From Tannerella sp. (lineage in GTDB: Bacteria; Bacteroidota; Bacteroidia; Bacteroidales; Tannerellaceae), in contig JAITDQ010000227.1 in assembly GCA_031282485.1 (NCBI GenBank), positions 1 through 11,689 of the forward strand: 11,689 nt of DNA. Reading direction: 5' to 3'. This document shows, piece by piece, positions 1 through 8,400 of the stretch. The notes below the pieces were generated by a model that worked only from the letters and a program-made list of their open reading frames with translations, made no database searches and had not been told where the DNA came from. The stretch's first letter is position 1, and each line of letters opens with the position of its first letter. The position numbers and the translations under genes were made by a program.

Positions 1-9
1 CCGAATCCG

Positions 10-41
10 GCCATAACCGGCAGAAAGTGCGCAGTTATGGC
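10..41. other. Inverted repeat just after the last gene
   Basis: GCCATAAC at 10-17 pairs perfectly over 8 bases with GTTATGGC at 34-41 around a 16-base loop. It begins three bases after the stop codon of the ABC-2 permease gene. No T-run follows on the minus strand before the window ends, so it does not look like a standard intrinsic terminator. An ATG on the minus strand (14-12) lies within the distal arm and could start another gene outside the window. Confidence 0.4.
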
Positions 42-44
42 TTG

Positions 45-761
45 TTAGACGAATTTTTCACGTTTCTGGAGGTTCAGGAGGCCGGTCATCAGCCATACGA
101 GGCCGCCGGTGAGGAGGAAGATGCGGCTTTTGATGATGGTGTTTTGCCAGATCATGGGGTGGATGTCGCGGGGGATGGTGAAGGGGTTCAGGAAGACGTT
201 CCAGAAGGAATTGGTTATCGTGTTGACGGCGTTCATGGAGATGAAGAATACGAGGCCGAGGATGATCATGATGACGGCGGTGCCGTTGCCGCTCTTTGTT
301 ATCGTGGAGAACATGAAGGCGAGGTTCCCGAAAAAGAGCATGGGGAAGATCAGCTGGGCGGCCATCTCGAAGATGTTGACCGGATAGAGCAGCAGGCGGG
401 CAACGTAGGCGAAGATGACGAGGATGAAGTAGTTGGCGACGTAGACCATCAGCATGCGGACGCCCCATACTTTGTAGCGGTAGTTCGGTATGCCGAAGAT
501 GATTTCGAGGATGCGGTTGTCTTCGTCGTTTTGTATGCCGAAGACGACGGGGTAGAAGATGAGCAGCAGGCAGGGGAAGAGCAGCAGGCTGTATATCAAG
601 CCTTCGCTGATTTCACTCCTGTTCCACGCCTGCTGGAACATGAAAAAGGCGAAAAAGGCAAATGCGGCCATGAGGAACCAGAAGAACTTGCCGGCAAAGA
701 TGATTTTCAGGTTGTACCGGACGACTTTTGTTACAAGTATTATACAGTTTTTTAAATTCAT
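45..761 (-). CDS. ABC-2 type transporter permease
   Basis: This 238-residue membrane protein is a half-size ABC-2 permease. Six helices can be read at about 26-43, 55-76, 103-125, 134-152, 161-179 and 213-230. After helix 2 comes the polar stretch QNDEDNRILEIIFGIPNYRYK (77-97), matching the cytoplasmic coupling region with ILEII..IP that contacts the ATPase in this family. There is no ATP-binding motif of its own. The ATG at 761 follows three bases after the stop of the RND-ABC fusion, so the two are almost certainly co-translated, and the fused ATPase is its likely energy source. It may form a homodimer, or pair with the six extra helices of the fusion to complete a twelve-helix channel. Family is confident; substrate and partner are inference. 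Confidence 0.88.
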   Translation of the reverse strand: MNLKNCIILVTKVVRYNLKIIFAGKFFWFLMAAFAFFAFFMFQQAWNRSEISEGLIYSLLLFPCLLLIFYPVVFGIQNDEDNRILEIIFGIPNYRYKVWGVRMLMVYVANYFILVIFAYVARLLLYPVNIFEMAAQLIFPMLFFGNLAFMFSTITKSGNGTAVIMIILGLVFFISMNAVNTITNSFWNVFLNPFTIPRDIHPMIWQNTIIKSRIFLLTGGLVWLMTGLLNLQKREKFV

Positions 762-764
762 ACG

Positions 765-3700
765 TTACATATTTTTCAATAGACATAAATACGCATCTTC
801 AAGGTTCGCTTCTACCTGTACGGCGCCGGGCCATGGCGGGTCGACGGACAGGTAACGCACCTGTATCCGGTCGCCGTCCTGAATGTTGTGTACGACTAAG
901 GATTTGTCGAGCTTTCCTTCGAACGATTCCCGGTCGATGTGGAACTGCCAGATTTTACCTGCGGCCATACTTACCATGCTTTCCGGTTCGCCGAAATATT
1001 TGAGTTCGCCTTTGTTGATAACCACGACTTGGTTGCACGAGCTTGAGATGTCTTCGATAATATGGGTGGAGAATATCACGATACGGTTTTTGCTCAGTTC
1101 GACGAGCAGGTTGCGGAAGCGTATCCGTTCGCGGGGATCGAGGCCGGCCGTAGGCTCGTCGACGACAAGGATGCGCGGCAGGTGGAGCAGTATGAGTGCG
1201 ATGCCGACGCGCTGCTTCATGCCGCCCGAGAACGAACCGATTTTATCGTCTTTCCGGTCGTACATGTGCACGGCTTTGAGGACATATTCTATCCTTTCTT
1301 TCCGTGTTTTTTCGTCGGTCAGGCCTTTCATTATCGCCTGATAGTCGAGGAACTCGGACGAGGTCATGTTCTCGTACGTACCGAATTCCTGAGGGAGGAA
1401 TCCGATAAGGCTTTGCAGTTCTTCGCGGTAGACGCGCGTGTCGAGGCCGTTTATCCAGATGCTGCCGTAGCTTTGTTCCAGTATGCCGGTGATGATGCGC
1501 ATGAACGTTGATTTGCCGGCGCCGTTGGGGCCTAACAGGCCGAACATTCCGGTTTTGATGTCGAACGATACGCCGCGCAGGGCTTTGAACGGTCGGCGGC
1601 GTTTCCCGATGACCGGGATGTTCTTCACGAGGCGGAACAGCGAACGGCGCAGGCCGGCAAAACGGCCGCTGATGCGTTCGATATTGATCTCCCTGTCGTA
1701 CAGGTACTGCGAGGTGACGTATATGGCGATTCCCACTCCCCACAGGACGCCGACGATGGCGATCATGGGCAGGTTGTCAAGCTTCACGTACAGCCCGTAC
1801 AGGATGAGGGGCGGGATGCTCCAGAAGATGATGCGGTTAATGTACCGTACGGCTTTGCTCCCGGCAAAACGGTAGAACAGGTAGGTGCGGACTTTACGCC
1901 ACAGGTACAGCGTTTCGGCGTAGACGGCAAACGACAGGATGAAACCCCACAGTTTGCTTTCCAAGTAGAAGTACGTGAAATACAGGCAGAAGCCCCAGAG
2001 CGCAAACTGCCAGCTTATGTTTATAAAATCCCTCAGCGAATGGTATTCGTTGCTGAGGCCGAGGCGTTTCCTCAGTTCCAGACCGCTGTTCCACTGGCGC
2101 GGGAAGCGTCCGGCGCGGTCGTATATTTTCACCAGATTGCGTATGATGATGTGAATCTCCCTGTCGGGTGCGACGACATCGGCCTTTGCACGCCGGAGAC
2201 TTGTCTGCGCGAAATACGTGACGCCGGGTATCAGGATAATGAGCGCCACGAAATATAACGACTGCCACAGCAGCCCGTCGGCATAAAGGTATATGCAGAC
2301 TGTTCCGGCGACGGCAAGCAGGAGATGCATGAGTTTCATTTTGCGCGACAGGGTGCGGTACCACAGCATGGCGTTTTCCAGTCCCATGCAAACGGTCGGG
2401 ATGATGACCAGCGTCAGCAGCGACGAAAAGGCGAGGCCGCCGATAACCGTTATGGCAAAGGGAGCGCCTATCGCGCCGGCGTATTCCGAATCGCCCATGG
2501 CCATGGGCAGCATGGCGATGATGGTCGTTATGCTCGTTATGAGGATGGGGCGTACGCGTGACAGCCCGGCCATAATGAGCGCACGTTCGCGGCGGAATCC
2601 GCGTTTGCGCAATATATTGGCATAGTCAATCAGGATGATGCCGTTGTTCACCACAACGCCCAGCAGGATGAGGAATCCTATCAGTGTGTTGGCGCTCAAC
2701 AGGCTGTTGCCGGTCATAATCAGCGCCAGCAGCGAACCGATTGCGGCCAGAGGGATGGAGAAGAGCATGACAAACGGGGTTGTCACGGATTCGAAGACGC
2801 AGGCCAGTATCATAAATATCAGGATAAAGGCGGCGAGGATGAGGAATTTGAAGTCGGCGAAGATGTCTTCTTCGTGTATCACTTCTATGGCGATGCCGGC
2901 GGGAAGGTTATAGTTGGCGATAAGCTGGTCGATGTCGGCGCGGTAGCCTTCGAGCAGGGATTTGGACTGTTCGACGCTGCGGATGAAATTATACCGCACT
3001 TCGAGCTGTTTGTCCTGATTGACGCGCGTTATGCGCGAGCGTCCGAAGCCTTTATTCACCGTCGCGATATCTTTCAGGCTGTGCAAACCGCCGTTTGCGT
3101 TCATGATTTGTACGGCTTCGAGGTGTTCTATTGTTTTTTGTTTCTTAGCTTCTTCCTCTTCTTCTTCCGGCGTTTTTTCGCGGATGATGATGTCGTACGA
3201 TTCATTTCCTACCTTAAACGTTGTGCCCGACGAGTATTCGGTGTTAAGGTCGGCCAGTCCGGAGGTTATATTGGCACGTGTTATTTCGTAGGAAGTAAGC
3301 AGTATCTGGTCGAAATTAAGGCGCACTTCCGGCTGACGGCGTGTATACGAAACCCACGAGTTGCGGATAAAGTCCTGCGCGTCGAGATAATAGCGCACAT
3401 CTTCGGCAACGAGCTGCATCATGTCGTAGTCGGCGCCTTTGACGATAACCCGTTCCTGATTGTCGCCTATGCCCAGCAGGCTCATGAACGCGACCATGCC
3501 TCCCATATCGCCGCCGCGGTTTTGTCCGCCCGTAGCGTCGGAAACGGATATTTCCGTGCCTTCGATGTTCGGCATTTTCGACTGTACGTCGGCTTTTATT
3601 TCGGAAATCTTGCGTTTTCCTATCTCGCGGTAATTTTCCTGCAGGACAAGCGTCAGCGTTGCTTCTTCTTCATTGATGCGGCTTATGATGTCTTTCTTTT

Positions 3701-5453
3701 CCGGTATTTCACTCAGCCGTTCTTCGAGCGCCCGGACTACTTTATCCGTATTTTCGAGGGTGCTTCCCGTGCGCATGGTGACGTAAATATTGAAACGGTC
3801 GGAATCGACTTCCCTGTTCTGCTGTACGGTCGTAGAGATTGATACAATCAGTGTTACGAAAAGGAGGATGACGGAACCGAAGATGGCTGTCCCGGGATTA
3901 CGCATGCACGTTTTCAGCAGGACGAGGTAAATCTGGACGGGACGCTGCGAAAGGGATATTTTTTCAGAAAACACGTTGCGGCCTTTTTTCTGCAGTATCA
4001 AATAGGCGGTCATGGGGATAAAAAGCAGTGCAACGCCCATGGAGACAAGGAGTGTTGATACGATGGATACCCCGATATTGTTTCCGATGAGTTTCACAAG
4101 GAAATTGTCGGAGAAGATGAAAGGCATAAACACGGTAATTGTCGTGAGGGTCGCCGCGACGATGGAACGCCAGACCTCTGTCGTGCCCTGTACAACGGAA
4201 CGTTCGGACGACAGGCCGGAAACCGACAGGCGGTAGATGTTTTCGAGCACGACGACGCTGTTGTCGAGCAGCATCCCGACGGCCAGCGCCATCCCGACGA
4301 GCGTGAGGCTGTTTATCGTAATTCCCGCCGCATAAAAGAAATTGAAGGCCGTATATACGGATATCGGTATCGACAGCGCGATGAAAAATACCAGCCTTAC
4401 GTTTTTAAGGAAAAACCAGAGCACAACGATTGCGAGCAGACCTCCGATGAGTGCGAGGTTGATAATCTGGTTGATGTTGTCTTCCATTGTTTCGGCGGTG
4501 TTGGAATCTATGACAACCTCCACGTCTAACGGTTCCAGACGCGCGTTCAGGCTGTTGATAACCTCCGTTGTGCGGTGCGACAGGTCAATGAGGTTGGCCT
4601 GCGCATCGTTAACGAGCGAGACGGATATGGCTTCTTTCCCGTTCACACGGCTGTATGATGTTTCTTCCTTGAGGTCGAAAAATACGGTGGCCACATCTTT
4701 CAGCAGTATGGGACCCGGCGCCACAACGATATTCTCGAGGTCGGACACTTTTGTGTAGGAGGAATTGACGTGAACGAAATACTGGTTGCCGGCGTCTTTC
4801 GCATTGCCGACGAACACTTTCTCCTGCGTATTGGCGCTCAGCAGGCTGCTTATCCTTGCGGTAGTAAGGTTCAGCGCTTTGCACGCATTCCTGTCGAGGC
4901 GTACTTCGATCGCTTTTTCGCGTCCGCCGTAGACGGTTACGGCTGCAATGCCGTCGATATTTTCGAGTTCCGTCAGGACTTCTTCGTCAACGACATTCCG
5001 CACGCGGTCGACGCCGCCCGAACCGCGCACCTGCAAGGTCATGAAATTGCTGTTCATCATCGCCACATTGACTTTCTGGACGCGCACGGTAAACTCGTCG
5101 GGAAGCGATGTCGAGACTTCTTTCATTTTTTCTTCCAGCCGCAGGGATGTGGTCTTGAAATTGACATCGGCCTTGAAGTCGATGCGTATCGACGACTGGC
5201 GGTTGCTTACCTCCGACTGTATCTTGTCGACGCCCCCGACTGTGCTTATGGCTCCTTCGAGCGGAATGATGACCTCCGATTCCACATACGAAGGGTCCAT
5301 CTCCTGCTGCGACGTGACCGATACGAACAGTACGGGCGGCTCCGCATTGGGCAGCAACTCCACGGGCAACTGTTTATACGACACGTACCCCAGCAGGGTA
5401 AGCGATATAAACAACATGCTTATTGTTATCCTTCTATTTAGCAGAATATTCAT
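765..5453 (-). CDS. RND efflux permease fused to membrane helices and an ABC ATPase
   Basis: One uninterrupted 1562-codon frame, about 500 residues longer than an RND permease. Residues 1 to about 1030 are a complete RND protein: two porter domains and twelve helices, TM4 motif GMLLDNSVVVLEN (Asp397-Asn398) and TM10 motif VVVNNG (Asn936-937). Six extra helices follow at about 1043-1058, 1062-1081, 1150-1164, 1168-1185, 1208-1223 and 1229-1247. The ABC domain has an A-loop-like strand IIIRNLVKIYD (Tyr1111), Walker A GPNGAGKST (1308-1316), Q-loop Gln1355, signature FSGGMKQ (1408-1414), Walker B VVDEP (Asp1432, catalytic Glu1433), D-loop AGLD and switch His1464. All key residues are intact, so ATP hydrolysis is expected. 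The ATPase resembles those paired with ABC-2 exporters, and an ABC-2 permease gene starts three bases after the stop. An acidic EEEEEE run (763-768) interrupts the second docking region. A separate ABC product from Met1039 or Met1042 is possible but unsupported. Substrate unknown. Confidence 0.93.
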   Translation of the reverse strand: MNILLNRRITISMLFISLTLLGYVSYKQLPVELLPNAEPPVLFVSVTSQQEMDPSYVESEVIIPLEGAISTVGGVDKIQSEVSNRQSSIRIDFKADVNFKTTSLRLEEKMKEVSTSLPDEFTVRVQKVNVAMMNSNFMTLQVRGSGGVDRVRNVVDEEVLTELENIDGIAAVTVYGGREKAIEVRLDRNACKALNLTTARISSLLSANTQEKVFVGNAKDAGNQYFVHVNSSYTKVSDLENIVVAPGPILLKDVATVFFDLKEETSYSRVNGKEAISVSLVNDAQANLIDLSHRTTEVINSLNARLEPLDVEVVIDSNTAETMEDNINQIINLALIGGLLAIVVLWFFLKNVRLVFFIALSIPISVYTAFNFFYAAGITINSLTLVGMALAVGMLLDNSVVVLENIYRLSVSGLSSERSVVQGTTEVWRSIVAATLTTITVFMPFIFSDNFLVKLIGNNIGVSIVSTLLVSMGVALLFIPMTAYLILQKKGRNVFSEKISLSQRPVQIYLVLLKTCMRNPGTAIFGSVILLFVTLIVSISTTVQQNREVDSDRFNIYVTMRTGSTLENTDKVVRALEERLSEIPEKKDIISRINEEEATLTLVLQENYREIGKRKISEIKADVQSKMPNIEGTEISVSDATGGQNRGGDMGGMVAFMSLLGIGDNQERVIVKGADYDMMQLVAEDVRYYLDAQDFIRNSWVSYTRRQPEVRLNFDQILLTSYEITRANITSGLADLNTEYSSGTTFKVGNESYDIIIREKTPEEEEEEAKKQKTIEHLEAVQIMNANGGLHSLKDIATVNKGFGRSRITRVNQDKQLEVRYNFIRSVEQSKSLLEGYRADIDQLIANYNLPAGIAIEVIHEEDIFADFKFLILAAFILIFMILACVFESVTTPFVMLFSIPLAAIGSLLALIMTGNSLLSANTLIGFLILLGVVVNNGIILIDYANILRKRGFRRERALIMAGLSRVRPILITSITTIIAMLPMAMGDSEYAGAIGAPFAITVIGGLAFSSLLTLVIIPTVCMGLENAMLWYRTLSRKMKLMHLLLAVAGTVCIYLYADGLLWQSLYFVALIILIPGVTYFAQTSLRRAKADVVAPDREIHIIIRNLVKIYDRAGRFPRQWNSGLELRKRLGLSNEYHSLRDFINISWQFALWGFCLYFTYFYLESKLWGFILSFAVYAETLYLWRKVRTYLFYRFAGSKAVRYINRIIFWSIPPLILYGLYVKLDNLPMIAIVGVLWGVGIAIYVTSQYLYDREINIERISGRFAGLRRSLFRLVKNIPVIGKRRRPFKALRGVSFDIKTGMFGLLGPNGAGKSTFMRIITGILEQSYGSIWINGLDTRVYREELQSLIGFLPQEFGTYENMTSSEFLDYQAIMKGLTDEKTRKERIEYVLKAVHMYDRKDDKIGSFSGGMKQRVGIALILLHLPRILVVDEPTAGLDPRERIRFRNLLVELSKNRIVIFSTHIIEDISSSCNQVVVINKGELKYFGEPESMVSMAAGKIWQFHIDRESFEGKLDKSLVVHNIQDGDRIQVRYLSVDPPWPGAVQVEANLEDAYLCLLKNM
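1593..2117 (-). other. Four-helix membrane segment inserted inside the ABC domain (codons 1113-1287)
   Basis: In ordinary ABC ATPases the A-loop tyrosine lies roughly 25 residues before Walker A. Here the matching tyrosine (Tyr1111 in NLVKIYD) is 197 residues before Gly1308. The extra stretch holds four hydrophobic helices joined by two short outside loops (YLESK, KLDNLP) and a strongly basic inside loop (RKVRTYLFYRFAGSKAVRYINR). It ends in a basic run, GKRRRPF, before the strand KALRGVSFDI resumes the ABC fold. Loop charges fit the positive-inside rule with both ATPase pieces in the cytoplasm. That the first piece really is strand 1 of the ABC domain is inference from its motif. Confidence 0.6.
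5450..5453 (-). promoter_or_regulatory. ATGA stop/start overlap coupling the two RND genes
   Basis: On the minus strand the four bases ATGA contain both the ATG of the fused RND-ABC gene and the TGA of the preceding RND gene. Such an overlap usually means translational coupling. It fixes the start of the downstream gene and argues that the two RND chains are made in linked amounts. Confidence 0.85.
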
Positions 5454-8400
5454 CCTTTTCGTCTGAGGCTGTTTTTCATTTGTTCAAACACATAATACAC
5501 GCATGGTATGACAACCAGACTCATCAGCGTCGACGTGACAAGTCCGCCTATCACCGCAATGGCCATTGACGAACGTAAGGCTGCGCCTTCGCCGATGTTA
5601 AACGACATGGGCAACAAGGCCAGAATCGTCGTAAGGCTTGTCATTATAATCGGACGTATACGCTGCTGCCCGGCCTCCACGATTGCGTCGGCAAGCGGCA
5701 TGACCGTTTTCAGCTGGTTGATGCGCCCGACCAAGAGAATCGAATTGTTGACCGCTATACCTGCCAGCATGATGATGCCGATTACGCCCATAATGTTAAT
5801 CGTCATGCCGGTAATTAAAAACAGCAGGACGGCGCCGACGAGGGAGAGCGGTATGGTCAACAGGATCGTGAACGGATGCAGGAGCGATTCAAACTGTGAT
5901 GCCAGTACCATATAAACGAGTATCACGGAGAGCAGCAAGGCAAACATAAGGCTGTTCATCGATTCCTGACGTTTTTCTTCTTCGCCGGTGACGACGATCG
6001 AATAGTTTGCGGGGAGGTCGATGTCGCCGGTTGCTTGGCGTATCTGCTGAGCGACCTTGTCGAGCGACTTGCCGGCATCCTTGTCGGCGAGTATCTTGTT
6101 TATACGGCTTTGATTGCGGCGGAAGATTTCTTTAGGCGCCGTCGAACTTGTGACGGTGGCGATTTCGCGCAGACGGAACTCCTGATTTCCGTTTTTAATG
6201 ACAAGGTTCTGCAATTCGCTTACGGTGATATCGGGTACCTTGATTACGATATCGCGCATCTCGCCTTTAAAATCCATTTTCCCGACATCGCGTCCCTGTA
6301 ACTGTTGCCTTAACTGCTGGATAACCGTCGCAACGCCGATGTTGTTTATCCCGGCTACGGTACGGTCGATCGAGACGAGCAGCTCCGGCGCGCCGTCTGC
6401 CATGGACGATTTTATATTGTAGATGCCGTCAATCGCCTCCATCCTTGCCAGAACGTCGTCGGTAACAGCTGCAATTTCATCAAGGTCTTCCCCTTTGACT
6501 TCCACGACGAGGGGGGCTTCTTCGCTTCCGAAAAGCGAACCTAAGGAATTGTCATCCTGCTTGAATGTCAACTCAAGCCCGTCGATATTATTCGTTGCCT
6601 CCACGAAACGCGACATGACTTCTTCGGGCAGTAACGGTGACGATTTCGAGAGTATCACCTTCATCATCGCCGTATGTTCCCCTTCGAACACTTTGTTTTC
6701 CGACGCGCCTTTGCCGACATGGCTGTATATGGTACACAGGCTGTCGCCGCTTATCGTGTGGAGCAAATATTCCAGATTGTCGACGACTGCATCGGTTCGT
6801 TCGAGGCGGGTGCCTTCGGGCAACTTCACCGAAATGCCGAACGTTTTACTTTCCGAACGCGGCAGGAACTCCGTCCCGACAAACGGGATAAGCAATATCG
6901 TGGCGGTTAGCAGCAACACGGAAACAAATATCACTAACCAGCGCCGTTTGAGTAACGAGGCGAGAATACCGCCATACCACCTGAACTGTATGGATTTCGT
7001 TTCCTTCCCGGCGGTTTTGCGTTTCGACAGTTTATCATACAGCATCGGAATCACAAGCAAGGCGACGAACAGCGAGGAGAAGAGCGAGAAGGCTACCGTC
7101 CATGCCTGATCTTTAAACAGTTCGCCCGAAACGCCGTGCAGGTATACAATGGGGAGGAATACGACGATCGTCGTCAACGTAGAGGCAATGACGGCGCCCG
7201 CCACTTCGTCGGTTCCGGCGACAATCATATCTTCGTCCACAAGCCCCTTCTTCTGCTTCTGAAATATACTTTCGATAACGACAATGGCATTGTCCACGAG
7301 CATGCCGCCTCCCAGCGCCAGTCCGCCCAAAGTCATGACGTTAAGCGTCAGTCCGTTAAAATACATAAGGTTGAATGTCGCCACAATGGAAATCGGTATC
7401 GACAGACTGACGATTAGGGTTGTGTTTATGCGGCGAAGAAAGACAAACAGTATCAGTACGGCAAGCCCCATTCCCAACAGGGCGCTGTCCTTCACTTCGT
7501 CGATAGCCTGCTTGATAAATATGCCCTGATTGCTTATAATCCGGAATTTGTATCCGGGCAAAGCCTGCTCGATAAGCCCCAGCTGACGGCTGATAAGGTC
7601 GACAACCTTGACGGTATTGTACTGCATTTCCTTATAAACGGACAGTCCGATACAGCGTTCCCCGTTTATGCGTACGATATTTTCGGGTCTTGCGTTTTCA
7701 AATTTCACGGTTGCGACTTCGTGCAGGAACAGGGGCGCCCGGCTGTCATCTGTTGTCGAGGCGGCTGTTCCACCGCTACCCGAAGCTGTCCCACCGGTAC
7801 TCGAAGTTGTCGCTTCGGTCGATTTATAACTGACGATAAGATTCTCAAAATCGGCCTCGGAAGTGAACAGCGACGAACTTTTGACGATATACTGCAAGCC
7901 AAGCTCACTCACGCGCCCGCCGGAAATGCTTTGATTGTTGGCTTCTACCCTCGAAGCGATGTCGTCCATGGTCAGGCCGAAGGCGCTTAGCTTGTAGGGG
8001 TCGGTTTTGATTGTCAGGACGGGTGTTTCCTGACCCGAAAGGGCTACTTCGGCAACTCCTCCGAGGCGTATCAGTTCGTTGCGTATGTAACTTTCCGCCA
8101 TTTTACGCAATTCCGCCATATCCGTTATCGTGCGGTGCGACATTGCAATAAGGACTACCGGGTCGGTGTTGGGGTCGTATTGCGTGATATTGATGGATTC
8201 TATCTCCGTGTTCTGGGCAAACGGGCTCATGGCTTTTTGAAGGTCGAGGAAAGCCGCGTCCATATCCTTGTTCTGTACATATTCTACCGTTATACGCGCA
8301 GACCCTCCCCTGACAACCGACGATACCTGCGTCACATCGTTCTGGCGTATCGCCATGGATTCCATGTTTTCTATAAACATTTTCTCTATCTCCTGCGGCG

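Noticed and set aside
27..755. Plus-strand open frame of 242 codons covering the ABC-2 permease gene
   Set aside because: It mirrors the permease frame almost exactly and its product is an acidic, low-complexity sequence without a fold; the minus-strand product has clear membrane helices and family motifs.
2328..2339. Met1039/Met1042 as the start of a separate ABC protein
   Set aside because: The frame is continuous with the RND part, no clear ribosome-binding site precedes these codons, and the helices that follow connect smoothly to the RND end.
2874..3842. Plus-strand open frame of 322 codons inside the RND-ABC gene
   Set aside because: It is antisense to the second porter domain, has no recognisable motif, and long antisense frames are expected opposite such coding sequence.
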